Program-made: the position numbers and the translations under genes
In this document: in pieces, positions 35,403 through 43,858 of the stretch
Numbering within the stretch: position 1 is the first letter of the stretch
Layout: each line of letters opens with the position of its first letter
From: Myxococcales bacterium
GTDB lineage: Bacteria > Myxococcota_A > Polyangia > Polyangiales > Houyiibacteriaceae
Length of the DNA stretch: 45,702 nt
Direction of reading: 5' to 3'
Assembly: GCA_019637115.1 (NCBI GenBank)
Contig: JAHBWH010000056.1
Coordinates: 1 to 45,702 of the forward strand
Notes under the pieces: model-generated
What the model saw: only the letters and a program-made list of their open reading frames with translations
The model's database searches: none
What the model was told of the DNA's origin: nothing

Positions 35403-36281
35403 TCACTCCGAGCGGAAGAGCTCGGGGTGGAAGCGCCGAAAGCCCGTCATCCCACGCGCCCCCATCGGGTCGCCCGGACCGTCGCGGAAGACGTCGAAGA
35501 GCAGGCGGATGCCGATCTGGCCCCAGAACTCTCTCGGGTGGCGCAGCTCCGCCTCCGTCCCCTCGGCGACGCGAGGTTGTGCCCCGAAGGTCACGTCGAG
35601 GTTCACGTAGTCGCTGCGCATCCAACGAAAGCCCCACTGGAACGCGCGCCGCGGCCCGAGCGCCTCGAAGGGATCCCCCGCATAGGCCTCGAAGATGAAG
35701 CGCGCGTCCTTGTGGAAGAGGCCGACGTCGATCCCAACGCCCCAATAGGGCCGGACGGTGGTCGAGCGCGTGGTGCCCAGCTCGGCGTCGCCGGGGACGA
35801 TCGCAGCCGTCAGGCCGACGTTGGCGTGAATCAAGAACCAATCGTCGAAGAGCCGCGACGTGATGGGGGCGATGAAGAAGAGCCCGGTCGCGTCGTCGAA
35901 CATCTCGCCGCGCCCGACCGGCAGGGTCACGCCGGCCGCGAGCGAGAGCCCCGGGAACCCGTTCTCGGCCGCTCGCCAGACCAGCAGCTTGGGCTGAATC
36001 ACGGGGTTCGCGACCGTGAAGTGCCGCCCTTCCTCGAGGCCGATCCCGCCGCCAACGATGATCTCGAGCCACTCGGTCGGGCTGACCCCGCTCATGACGT
36101 GAAAGCCCGGGTGCCATTTGCCGTCACGGAAGACGAGCTCCGGCCACATCTCGAGCTCGAGCTGGCCGTAGTCGATGATGCGCGCGTCATCCGTCACGAA
36201 AGGCCGGACCGCGTGCGCGGTGGACGTCGTACCGACCACGAAGGCGGCCGCGGCCGCTGCGATCCCGAGGGCGCGGAGCAT
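35403..36281 (-). CDS. Outer-membrane beta-barrel-like protein
   Basis: This 292-aa protein starts at ATG 36281 with a signal peptide (LRALGIAAAAAAFVVG, cleavage near AHA-VRP). The mature start VRPFVTDDARIIDYGQLELE and the alternating strands ending in aromatic residues (VIQPKLLVWR, FFIAPITSRLFDDWF, YWGVGIDVGLFHKDARFIFEAYAG, broken here as GIDVGLF and ARFIFEAY) fit the MetA-pathway/transporter-like outer-membrane barrel group. A function cannot be read from the sequence. It is divergent from the Ser/Thr kinase gene with only 68 nt between the starts. Confidence 0.75.
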   Translation of the reverse strand: MLRALGIAAAAAAFVVGTTSTAHAVRPFVTDDARIIDYGQLELEMWPELVFRDGKWHPGFHVMSGVSPTEWLEIIVGGGIGLEEGRHFTVANPVIQPKLLVWRAAENGFPGLSLAAGVTLPVGRGEMFDDATGLFFIAPITSRLFDDWFLIHANVGLTAAIVPGDAELGTTRSTTVRPYWGVGIDVGLFHKDARFIFEAYAGDPFEALGPRRAFQWGFRWMRSDYVNLDVTFGAQPRVAEGTEAELRHPREFWGQIGIRLLFDVFRDGPGDPMGARGMTGFRRFHPELFRSE

Positions 36282-36335
36282 CTGGCGGAAAATGACCAAG
36301 GGGCGGGCCCTCGGCAAGCAAACCCGCACGTGTGG

Positions 36336-36341
36336 TAGGGT
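36336..36341 (+). promoter_or_regulatory. -10-like TAGGGT, leaderless type
   Basis: TAGGGT ends 8 nt before GTG 36350; TG two nt upstream makes it an extended -10-like element. Confidence 0.4.
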
Positions 36342-36349
36342 GCCGGGGC

Positions 36350-37747
36350 GTGTCCACGCTCTTGCCGCGCCTCGGAACCTACGAGCTCCTCGCCGAGATC
36401 AAGAGCGGCGGGATGGCCACGCTCTTCCTCGGCCGCCGCTCGGGGCCTGCGGGGTTCGCGCGACACGTCGCGATCAAGGTGCTCAAAGATCACCTCGCGA
36501 CCCAGGGCGAGCTCGTGAAGATGTTCATCGACGAGGCGCGGATCGCCTCGCGCATCGACCACCCCAACGTGGTGCGCATCGAAGAGCTCGGAGAAGAAAA
36601 CGAGCGCTTCTTCTTGGTGATGGAGTACGTGCACGGCGCGGCGCTCTCCGAGCTGCTCACCAAGCTCTCCGCCATTGGCCGCCGCCTGAGCCCCACCTTG
36701 GCGGCGGCGCTGACGATGGCGATGGCCGAGGGCCTCCACGCCGCGCACGAGACCCGGGACGACGCGGGCCAGTTGCTCAACGTAGTGCACCGCGACGTCA
36801 GCCCTCAGAACGTGCTGATCGGCGTGGGCGGCGAGGTGAAGGTCATCGACTTCGGCATCGCGAAGGCCCGCGACCGCCTCCACACGACCGAGGCCGGGAG
36901 CGGCCTCAAGGGCAAGCTGCGCTACATGGCGCCCGAGCAGCTTCAGCGGACCCCGATCGATCGCCGCGCCGACGTCTACGCGCTCGGCGTCGTGCTCTGG
37001 GAGATGCTCGCGATGCGACGCCTCTTTCAGGGCGCGTCCGACCCCGAGGTGGTCCAGCGGGTGCTCGAGGGCCGTCTCCCGTCACCGGGCGCGTACGTCG
37101 ACGTCCCCTTCGGTCTCGACGGGATCGTCCTGCAAGCGCTCGCGCGCGACCCCGCCGATCGACCCGCGACCGCGCGCGCGCTCCGCGAACAGATCCGGCA
37201 GGCCGTGCCCGACGCCGCGCGCATCGAGCCCTCCGACGTGGCCGCCGTGCTCTTCGCGCTCCTCGGCGAGGAGCTGGCCGAGCGGGCCCGGGGCGTCGCC
37301 TCGCTCGAGGCGGCGCTCGGCCCACACGCCGCCCCTTCGGGCGCCCTCGAGCGCTTCACCGAGCGACTCGAGGACGTCGTGCACGAGGTCGAGACCCTCG
37401 TGACCCGTGATGGCCCCCTCGTGCTCGCGCCGGGCGGCGTCGCCCGCTATCTTCCGGCCGCGAGCGCGGACGGCGGCTTCGACGCCGCGACGGCGGCGCC
37501 GACGATCCCAGAGACCGCCTCGGTCCCCCCTCCCCGCGCCCCCTCTCGGCCGATGGCGCCCGCTCCGATCACCACGCCCCCGGCCGCCCCGCCCGGAGGC
37601 CTCGACCTCAAGAGCCTCGCGCTCTTGGTCGGCGGACTCCTGCTCGGCGCGGCCATCGCCGCCGGTCTCCTGCTCGCGACGCGTGAGGACTCGCCTCCCG
37701 CCCTCGAGATCCAGGCCCTCGATCCGAGCGAAGGCTCGCAGCGCTGA
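36350..37747 (+). CDS. Membrane Ser/Thr protein kinase (PknB-like)
   Basis: This 465-aa protein starts at GTG 36350. The kinase domain (about 10-280) has a modified Gly-rich loop (IKSGGMATLFLG), catalytic lysine K43 in VAIKVLKD, the catalytic loop VHRDVSPQNVLI with D149, DFG at 167-169 and the APEQL activation-segment end. A regulatory stretch rich in Ala/Pro follows, then a membrane segment (about 425-447, LALLVGGLLLGAAIAAGLLL) and a short tail. Such kinases are abundant in myxobacteria and phosphorylate Ser/Thr residues that FHA domains can read; a double-FHA protein is encoded two genes downstream. The extracytoplasmic part is too short for a sensor domain. Confidence 0.93.
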   Translation: MSTLLPRLGTYELLAEIKSGGMATLFLGRRSGPAGFARHVAIKVLKDHLATQGELVKMFIDEARIASRIDHPNVVRIEELGEENERFFLVMEYVHGAALSELLTKLSAIGRRLSPTLAAALTMAMAEGLHAAHETRDDAGQLLNVVHRDVSPQNVLIGVGGEVKVIDFGIAKARDRLHTTEAGSGLKGKLRYMAPEQLQRTPIDRRADVYALGVVLWEMLAMRRLFQGASDPEVVQRVLEGRLPSPGAYVDVPFGLDGIVLQALARDPADRPATARALREQIRQAVPDAARIEPSDVAAVLFALLGEELAERARGVASLEAALGPHAAPSGALERFTERLEDVVHEVETLVTRDGPLVLAPGGVARYLPAASADGGFDAATAAPTIPETASVPPPRAPSRPMAPAPITTPPAAPPGGLDLKSLALLVGGLLLGAAIAAGLLLATREDSPPALEIQALDPSEGSQR

Positions 37748-37882
37748 GTACAGCGAACCGGAGCAGTACTGAGCTCGCGGAGCGCGTCTCGTCGCAGAGG
37801 GCCCCCCTCGCGCCGACGTCCAGCGGCTCGAGTCCTGCAGGCGACGCTTCCGTCGTCGCACACATCGCGCGATGCTCTCCCC

Positions 37883-38272
37883 ATGCACCATCACCTCGCG
37901 ACCCTGCTGCTCCTCGTCCTCGCCTGCGGCCCGACCATCCCGCGCGAGCAGCTCCTCGACGATCTCGCCGCGGCCGTCTCGCGACCCGTGAGCACGAGCG
38001 ACCAGAGCGCCGAGCACAGCCGCGTCGTCGAGGCCGCGGTCGAAGGCGACGCGCTGCAGCGGATGCGACGTCACGACGTGCAGGCGAAGCTCGGTCGCGG
38101 CTCGGATTGCTCGCGCCACCCGCGCTGCGTCGAGCTCGGCTTCGCGGCGAGCGATTGGGTCTACCACGTCGGCGCGATGGGCGAGGGTTACGGAGGCCCC
38201 GTGCCCCTGCTGATCGTGGGCTTCGACCGCGAGGGCAACGTCGACCGCGTCTGGAACCTCCGCACGCACTGA
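37883..38272 (+). CDS. Small lipoprotein of unknown function
   Basis: This 129-aa protein has a lipoprotein signal peptide (LLLLVLAC, C15). The mature part has an acidic helical start (EQLLDDLAAAVS) and ends with VPLLIVGFDREGNVDRVW, which looks like a small beta unit. Two cysteines in SDCSRHPRC may pair. No family is recognised. It lies between the kinase and FHA genes on the same strand, 135 nt and 116 nt away. Confidence 0.75.
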   Translation: MHHHLATLLLLVLACGPTIPREQLLDDLAAAVSRPVSTSDQSAEHSRVVEAAVEGDALQRMRRHDVQAKLGRGSDCSRHPRCVELGFAASDWVYHVGAMGEGYGGPVPLLIVGFDREGNVDRVWNLRTH

Positions 38273-38388
38273 CCCGCGCGACGTCGCCAGCGCGGCGTCG
38301 CTCGCACTTCGCGCTCGCCACGCCGCCGGACGACGTCGCGCGCCGAGCGCTCCTTGACCCGTGGGACCACGCCCCCCACGCTCGCTCG

Positions 38389-39375
38389 ATGGGCGTTCGC
38401 CTTCGTGTGCGCTCGTCATGGACGCAAGGCGCCGAGTCTCCGGAAGCTCGCTACGAGTTCGACCAATCGCGCGTGGTGATCGGGCGCCGGGCGGGGGCCG
38501 ACGTGCAGCTCCCTCACGTCGCCGTGAGCAGCACCCACGCCACCCTCCGGATCGACGGCCCGCGCGTCGCGCTCGTGGACGAGGGCTCGACCAACGGCAC
38601 GCGCGTCAACGGCGCGCTGATCGCGGCCGCGCGCCCCAAGCCCTTGCGCGAGGGGGACGTCGTGGAGATCGGCGGCTTCACCATCGAGGTCACGCTCGGA
38701 GCGACCGCCGCCCCGACGACGATCGAGGACACCCGCGCGCTCGCGATGCACCTCCTGCGCGCGGCGCTCGACCCCGACGCCGGCCGCCTCGCGCCGCCTC
38801 GCCTCACGGTGCTGAACGGCCCGCGCGCAGGTGAATCCCTCGAGCTCCCGCCCGCGCCCTCCAGCGTCCTGCTGGGCCGCGCCGAGAGCTGCGACCTCAG
38901 CCTCCCCGACGCGGACGCCTCCCGCGAGCACGCGAGCGTCGTCCGCGACCACCGGGGCGTCCGCGTGCGCGACCTGGGCAGCAAGAACGGCGTCGCGGTC
39001 AACGGCCGCGCGACCCGCGAGGCGTCGCTCAGCGACCGCGACGAGCTGCGAATCGGCGCCACCCTCTTGGTCTTCGAGGACCCGGCCTCCCCGGCCCTCG
39101 AGGCGGTCGTCGCCGAGCCCGAGACGCCCGTCGAGGCCCCTGCCCCTGCGCCGCCGCCGCCGGAGCCAGGGCCGCCCCTCGAGCCCGAGCCCGCCCCCGA
39201 AATTCCCGCGGCGCTCCCTTCCCCCGAGGAGCTCGGCGCGAGCGTCCAGACGCCCCTCGCCTCGGCCCAGCCGCCCGCCCCGAGAGCGAGCGCCGATCTC
39301 GTGGTCTACGTCCTCGCCGGCGCGGTGCTCGCCCTCAGCGCCGCCGGCCTCCTCTGGCTCCTCGGCGCAGGTTGA
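38389..39375 (+). CDS. Double-FHA membrane protein
   Basis: This 328-aa protein has two forkhead-associated domains that bind phosphothreonine peptides. The first (about 5-105) has VVIGRRAGADVQLPHVAVSS (the GR and SS/H ligand loops) and STNGTRVNG. The second (about 140-235) has VLLGRAESCDLSLPDADASR and SKNGVAVNG. A Pro/Glu-rich linker (about 245-300) leads to a C-terminal membrane segment (about 305-325). The domains face the cytoplasm, where they could dock the phosphorylated Ser/Thr kinase encoded nearby. ATG 38389 is chosen because it starts just before the first FHA strand. Confidence 0.9.
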   Translation: MGVRLRVRSSWTQGAESPEARYEFDQSRVVIGRRAGADVQLPHVAVSSTHATLRIDGPRVALVDEGSTNGTRVNGALIAAARPKPLREGDVVEIGGFTIEVTLGATAAPTTIEDTRALAMHLLRAALDPDAGRLAPPRLTVLNGPRAGESLELPPAPSSVLLGRAESCDLSLPDADASREHASVVRDHRGVRVRDLGSKNGVAVNGRATREASLSDRDELRIGATLLVFEDPASPALEAVVAEPETPVEAPAPAPPPPEPGPPLEPEPAPEIPAALPSPEELGASVQTPLASAQPPAPRASADLVVYVLAGAVLALSAAGLLWLLGAG

Positions 39376-39520
39376 GGTCGAGGCCGGATGCGGACGCGGA
39401 CCTCGAGACGAGGGCCCACGCACGCCCTCGTCTTGAACAGCCCCGGTCGAGAGTGATAAGGCGGGCCGCTGCGTCGTGAATGAGGCCCATCCCCCGCACG
39501 TCGCAAGCTCGGAGTCGTCA

Positions 39521-41059
39521 ATGAAGCTCGCCCGCTTGCTCTTGGTCCTCGCGCTCGCCCTCCCTTCGCTCCGCGCCGACGCGCAGGATCCCGCCGTGGT
39601 CCAGCGCCTCGTACAGAACGGGCAGATGTCCCGCGACGTCGCCGCGCGGATCGTGCGGAAGGTGAACGCCGTGATGGAATCGAACGCCGCGCGCGGCGGC
39701 GAGGATTACGACGGCCTCCGGCAGGCCACCAACCGCGCGCTCTTCGGCCCGCAAGCGGGGCCCGGGGCCACGCGGGCGGAGTTCGACCAGCGCCTCGCCG
39801 GCGTGCTGCAGCGTCTGCGGAGCGGCCTCGACCTCGCGACGCTCGCAGCGTACTTCCCCGCGCGCCGCAACGCCGCGCTCCTCTGCGCGAACGACTTCGG
39901 CCTCGAGATGGGCGAATGCGACGCGCTGATCGCGGCGGCCAACCTGCAGCCGACGGCGCTCCCGTATCTCCCGCCCGACGACGGCCGGAGCCTCGAGCAG
40001 GAGCTGCGCGCGGCGCGCGTGGACCGGCGGCTCGCCGGAGAGATCGTCGCGAAGGTCCGCGCGGTCATGCTCGGGGTCCCGCGAGTGCTCACGAACGACC
40101 GGCGCGGCCGGGCGCTGCTCGGGCTGATGGAGGCTTGCCCGGGGGGCTCCTCGGATCGCGAGACGCAGATTAGGGCCTGGCACGTCGGCCCGACCCCCGG
40201 CCTCGTCCGCTGCATCGTGACCGGGATCGCGCGCCAGGGGGGCGTCCCGATGGCGCAGGAGCTCTTCGAGCTCTCCCCCCGCCAAGCGGAGGCCCTGCTC
40301 CGCTGGGGCGCGCCCGCCGCGCAGCCGCAGCCGCAGGCCCAACCGCAGCCGCAGCCGCAGCCGCAGCCGCAGGTCCGCCAGCCGCAGCAGCCCCAGCCGC
40401 GCGGTCCGCAGGTCGCTCAGATGTCCGCCCCCGAGGCGCTGCGTCAGCAGGCGGAGGCGCAGCTCCGCCTCCGCAACATCCCCGCCGCGCTCTCGGCCTA
40501 CGAGTCCGCCGCCCAGCTCGAGCCGCAGAACCCCGCCAACTGGGCGGGGGTCGGCCAAGCGAAGCTGCTGACCCGAGACTTCGCGGGCGCCGTCGAGGCG
40601 CTCCGCCAGGCGGCCCAGCTCGCCCCGCAGAACGACGGTTACCTCGTGGCGCTGGGGCGCGCCTACGCGCAGAACCGCCAGCGCGACGCGGCGATCGGCG
40701 CCCTCCAGCAGGCGATGCGCATCAACCGCAACAACATGGAGGCTCGCGAGGGCCTGCGCGCCCTCGGGGGCGAGCCCCCGCCCCTGCCGTTGCCCGAGGT
40801 CCCCGACCGCGGCGCCATCCTCTCGACGATGGGCGGCCTGCGGGGTGGCCTCCAGGGGTGCGCGCCGAGCTTCGCTGGCCGGGTGAACTTCGTGATGGTC
40901 GTCTCGGGCGCGACGGGTGAGGTCACGGCCGTCACGGTCGAGGGCGTCGAGGACGACAACGAGGCCGCGTGCATGGAGGCGGTCGTCCAGTCCGCCCGCT
41001 TCCCGCGCTTCACGCGGCCCGAGCTCAGCATCGACTTCCCCTTCGAGCTCGGCCGCTAG
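39521..41059 (+). CDS. Secreted TPR protein with AgmX/PglI-type C-terminus
   Basis: This 512-aa protein starts at ATG 39521, with GGAG 8 nt upstream and a signal peptide (LARLLLVLALALPSL, cleavage near ADA-QDP). The N-terminal part (about 25-260) is helical and not recognised. A Gln/Pro-rich linker (about 280-310) is followed by three TPR-like repeats (about 320-410). The last 80 residues (GCAPSFAGRVNFVMVVSGAT to FPRFTRPELSIDFPF) match the AgmX/PglI C-terminal (TonB-like) domain found in myxobacterial motility and envelope proteins. It is likely periplasmic and may bridge envelope complexes. Four hairpins follow directly after the stop codon. Confidence 0.8.
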   Translation: MKLARLLLVLALALPSLRADAQDPAVVQRLVQNGQMSRDVAARIVRKVNAVMESNAARGGEDYDGLRQATNRALFGPQAGPGATRAEFDQRLAGVLQRLRSGLDLATLAAYFPARRNAALLCANDFGLEMGECDALIAAANLQPTALPYLPPDDGRSLEQELRAARVDRRLAGEIVAKVRAVMLGVPRVLTNDRRGRALLGLMEACPGGSSDRETQIRAWHVGPTPGLVRCIVTGIARQGGVPMAQELFELSPRQAEALLRWGAPAAQPQPQAQPQPQPQPQPQVRQPQQPQPRGPQVAQMSAPEALRQQAEAQLRLRNIPAALSAYESAAQLEPQNPANWAGVGQAKLLTRDFAGAVEALRQAAQLAPQNDGYLVALGRAYAQNRQRDAAIGALQQAMRINRNNMEAREGLRALGGEPPPLPLPEVPDRGAILSTMGGLRGGLQGCAPSFAGRVNFVMVVSGATGEVTAVTVEGVEDDNEAACMEAVVQSARFPRFTRPELSIDFPFELGR

Positions 41060-41106
41060 TCACCTGTCGCAGAGGTTCGTTGCAAAACGAACTTCGCGAC
41101 AGGTGA
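41060..41106 (+). other. Hairpin A with GCAA tetraloop
   Basis: TCACCTGTCGC (41060-41070) pairs with 41096-41106 and GTTCGTT (41075-41081) with 41086-41092. Three further pairs and one bulged A join them, giving about 21 bp closed by a GCAA (GNRA) tetraloop. It begins one base after the stop of the TPR gene. Confidence 0.85.
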
Positions 41107-41122
41107 CGTAGTTGGGAGGGGG

Positions 41123-41149
41123 CCCCGACGCGATTCACTCGCGTCGGGG
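41123..41149 (+). other. Hairpin B, perfect 11-bp stem
   Basis: CCCCGACGCGA (41123-41133), loop TTCAC, then its complement at 41139-41149. No T-run follows. Confidence 0.85.
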
Positions 41150-41170
41150 GAGGGTCTGGGACAGACCCTC
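41150..41170 (+). other. Hairpin C, 9-bp stem
   Basis: GAGGGTCTG (41150-41158), loop GGA, then its complement at 41162-41170. It abuts hairpin B without a gap. Confidence 0.8.
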
Positions 41171-41183
41171 TGGAGAAAAGCAG

Positions 41184-41231
41184 AGTCATCGGTCTCGGTG
41201 ATTCTGTAAGGAATCACCGAGACCGGTGACT
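41184..41231 (-). terminator. Hairpin D, 21-bp stem, possible terminator of the phosphomutase gene
   Basis: Bases 41184-41204 pair with 41211-41231 around a 6-nt loop, with one T-G pair. Its end overlaps the TAG of the minus-strand gene at 41230. On the minus strand CTGCTTTTCTCC follows, a weak T-run, so it may end that transcript. Confidence 0.55.
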
Positions 41232-42990
41232 AGCGGGAGACGTCGAAGGCGCGCCGGAAGTCGGCGACGATGCCCTCGAGCAGCGCGCGCCCACGGGACC
41301 GCGCGTCGGCGATCGCCTCGCCCTCGCCGACCTCGATGCGCACGTCGAAGTAGAACTTCACCTTCGGCTCGGTGCCGCTCGGCCGGAGCATCGCGCGATG
41401 CCCCCCGTCCAGCTCGAAGATCACCACGTCGCTGGGTGGGAACGTGAGCGCGCTCTCCTGGCCGTCGGCCGCTCGTCGCACGCCCGCCTCGAAGTCCTGC
41501 ACCGCGGCGACGGCGCAGCCCCCGAGCGAGGCGGGCGCCTGGCGCCTCGCGGCCCGCATGATCTCGCCGATCCGCGCCGCGCCGTCCCGACCCGGAAGCA
41601 CGACCGAGACCTGATCGCTCAGGTACATCCCGTAGCGTCGCCACGCGCGCTCGAGCTCGTCGATGAGCGTCCGCCCCTGGCTGTGGCACCACGCCGCCAT
41701 ATCGACCATCGCGACCGCCGCGCTGATCCCGTCCTTGTCCCGCACCGCCGTGCCGACGCCGTAGCCCAGCGCCTCTTCGTAACCGAAGACGTAGCGGACG
41801 CCCTCGCGCGCCTCGAGCTCGAGCGCCCGGTTCTGGATCCACTTGTGGCCGGTCAGCGTCAGCTCGGCCCAGGCCCCATGCGCCCGTCCGATCGCGACGA
41901 TCATCGGTGAGCTCACGAGGCTGGCCACGACGAGGCGGTTGGGCGCCGCCTGCCCCTCCTCCAGCAGGTAGTGCGCGAGCAGGCAGCCGATCTCGTTGCC
42001 ACTCAGCGGTACGTAGGCGCCGTGGTGTCGCACGCTGACCGCGAGCCGATCCGCGTCCGGATCGTTCGCCAGCACGAGGTCGGCGGACTCCCGCTCCGCG
42101 AGGGCGAGGACGAGGTCCATCGCGCCGGGCTCCTCGGGGTTCGGGAAGGCGACCGTAGGGAAGCCACCGTCCGGCTCGGCCTGCTCGGCCACCTCGACGA
42201 GGCGCGCGACGCCGCGGCTCGCGAGGGCCTCGCGGACGAACGACGCGCCGACGCCGTGCATCGCCGTGTACGCGACCGTGAGGTCCGCGGGGATCTCGGG
42301 GTGCACGGCGCAGGCGCGCACCGACGCGAGGTAGGCCGCGCGGACCTCGGCGCCCAGCGCTACGACGAGGCCCGCGCGCCGGCTCTCTTCGTAGTCTCGG
42401 CGGGGGATCTCGCCCAGCGGGCCGAGCGCCTCGATCTTCGCCGCGATGGCCGCGTCGTGCGGCGGCACGATCTGCGCGCCGTTCGCCCAGAAGACCTTGT
42501 AGCCGTTGTAGTCCGGGGGGTTGTGGCTCGCGGTGACGACCACCCCTGCCGCCGCGCCGAGCCGGCGGACCGCGAAGCCGACGAGCGGCGTGGGCGTGAC
42601 CGACTCGAAGACGTGCGCCGACAGGCCCGCCGCCGCGACGACCTCGGCGACGTCGCGCGCCAGCTCGGCGCTCATCCGGCGCCCGTCGTAGCCAATGACG
42701 ACGCCGCGCGCCTCGGCGTTCGCGACGCTCTCCTTCACGTGGGCGACGAGGCCCGCCGTCGCGCGGAGCACGACGGCGCGGTTCATGCGGTTCGGCCCCG
42801 CGCCGAGCAGGCCACGCAGGCCCGCCGTCCCGAACGCGAGCATGCCCGAGAAGCGGTCCGCGAGCTCGGCCTGGTCCTCCGCCGCGAGCAGCGCGTCGAG
42901 CTCGGCGCGCGTCCGGGGGTCGGGGTCCTCGTCTCGCCAGGCCTCCACCTGGCGCCTCAGCGCGGCGTCGATGCTCACGGCGCGGAGCAT
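41230..42990 (-). CDS. Phosphoglucomutase/phosphomannomutase family (PGM2-like)
   Basis: This 586-aa alpha-D-phosphohexomutase interconverts 1- and 6-phosphorylated sugars through a phosphoserine. It shows FGTAGLRG near the N-terminus, the active-site serine S155 in TASHNPPDYNGYK, the magnesium loop DPDADR (D310, D312, D314), the sugar-binding GYEEALGYG, and RPSGTEPKVKFY near the C-terminus. Length and the FGTAGLRG motif fit the PGM2-like group (phosphoglucomutase or phosphopentomutase) rather than the shorter ManB/GlmM group. ATG 42990 is used; GTG 42978 is an alternative. Substrate preference cannot be told from the sequence. Confidence 0.93.
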   Translation of the reverse strand: MLRAVSIDAALRRQVEAWRDEDPDPRTRAELDALLAAEDQAELADRFSGMLAFGTAGLRGLLGAGPNRMNRAVVLRATAGLVAHVKESVANAEARGVVIGYDGRRMSAELARDVAEVVAAAGLSAHVFESVTPTPLVGFAVRRLGAAAGVVVTASHNPPDYNGYKVFWANGAQIVPPHDAAIAAKIEALGPLGEIPRRDYEESRRAGLVVALGAEVRAAYLASVRACAVHPEIPADLTVAYTAMHGVGASFVREALASRGVARLVEVAEQAEPDGGFPTVAFPNPEEPGAMDLVLALAERESADLVLANDPDADRLAVSVRHHGAYVPLSGNEIGCLLAHYLLEEGQAAPNRLVVASLVSSPMIVAIGRAHGAWAELTLTGHKWIQNRALELEAREGVRYVFGYEEALGYGVGTAVRDKDGISAAVAMVDMAAWCHSQGRTLIDELERAWRRYGMYLSDQVSVVLPGRDGAARIGEIMRAARRQAPASLGGCAVAAVQDFEAGVRRAADGQESALTFPPSDVVIFELDGGHRAMLRPSGTEPKVKFYFDVRIEVGEGEAIADARSRGRALLEGIVADFRRAFDVSR

Positions 42991-43065
42991 ACACGCTGCA
43001 CCGCTTTTTTGACCCTCTGGCCCCCATCGTGCGACCTCGGGAGCGTCGGATCTCGGAGGAAAGCG

Positions 43066-43662
43066 ATGAACGGAGCTCGTATCACGGACGCCGTGTCCTT
43101 TTACCAGCGCAAGGGCGAGGGGAAAGACGCCGTGCGCCTCGTGCGACAGCGCGATCCGGACAAGTTCCGTTGGCGCAGCGCGGTCTCGAAGCTCACCAGC
43201 AGCGCCGGCCGGATGCGCGGCAGCGACCGGATGAAGATCGAGGAGCCGATCCGCGAGGTCGTCCTCGACCTCGCGGACGATGGCCTCCAGCGCGAGGTGG
43301 TCCTCGACGCACGACGCTTCAACGTCGACCTCGACCGTGGCGAGATCCTCCCCGCACACACGATGGGTGACGTGCGTCGCTACGCCTTCCTCGTCGGCGC
43401 CGACGTCCGGGTGATCGAGCGCTACGTCGAGCTCCCAGAGGACTTCGCGGCACCGGTCGACGTGGCCGCGTGCGCCCTGGTCGGCCGCGCGATGGCGAAC
43501 CACCATCGACGCCGCGCACAGAAAATCTGGCTCGAGCTCCCGGATCCCGAGGATCCGGAGCCGAGGCGCCACCATCACGATCTCATGGCGGACCGCGCAG
43601 CGCGCGACGCCGAGCTCGCCCGCCGCTGGGCGGCGTTCGCGAAGACCCTCCTCGGCACCTGA
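43066..43662 (+). CDS. Conserved-looking hypothetical protein
   Basis: This 198-aa protein has an excellent Shine-Dalgarno (GGAGG, 6 nt before the ATG). It has no signal peptide or membrane segment. It is rich in Arg, Asp and Glu and has well-ordered hydrophobic strands (REVVLDLADDGLQREVVLD, YAFLVGADVRVIERYVELP), so it is likely a folded soluble protein. A basic C-terminal helix (HHRRRAQK, then RRHHHD) could contact nucleic acid. No family is recognised. It is divergent from the phosphomutase gene. Confidence 0.75.
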   Translation: MNGARITDAVSFYQRKGEGKDAVRLVRQRDPDKFRWRSAVSKLTSSAGRMRGSDRMKIEEPIREVVLDLADDGLQREVVLDARRFNVDLDRGEILPAHTMGDVRRYAFLVGADVRVIERYVELPEDFAAPVDVAACALVGRAMANHHRRRAQKIWLELPDPEDPEPRRHHHDLMADRAARDAELARRWAAFAKTLLGT

Positions 43663-43680
43663 AGGAGGAGCTCAGCGGTC

Positions 43681-43720
43681 TTCGCGAGCGCCTACCGGAC
43701 GGCGCGAAGCGAGCGGACGG
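43681..43720 (-). repeat. Dispersed intergenic repeat, copy 3 (partial)
   Basis: On the minus strand this reads CGCTCGCTTCGCGCCGTCCG followed by GTAGG and CGCTCGCGAA, nearly identical to the right end of copy 1. It lies about 20 nt after the stop of the plus-strand gene, so its orientation relative to the gene matches copies 1 and 2. The remainder of 43663-43858 has only a 5-bp stem and no recognised promoter. Confidence 0.6.
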
Positions 43721-43858
43721 TCGTGGCCCGTGGGGAGGCTCGGATGAGCCAGAGACGAGCTCTCCCGGATGGAGCGGAGCGGCATCGGGATCGCGTGTTG
43801 ACGTGCCGCGTGAGCGCTCTCCTAGGCGGCGAGCGCGCCGCACCGGAGCGTTCGCCGC

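Noticed and set aside
42991..43578. An N-terminal extension of the phosphomutase frame
   Set aside because: The extra 196 codons overlap the divergent gene at 43066, which has a strong Shine-Dalgarno, and the enzyme family starts near 42990.
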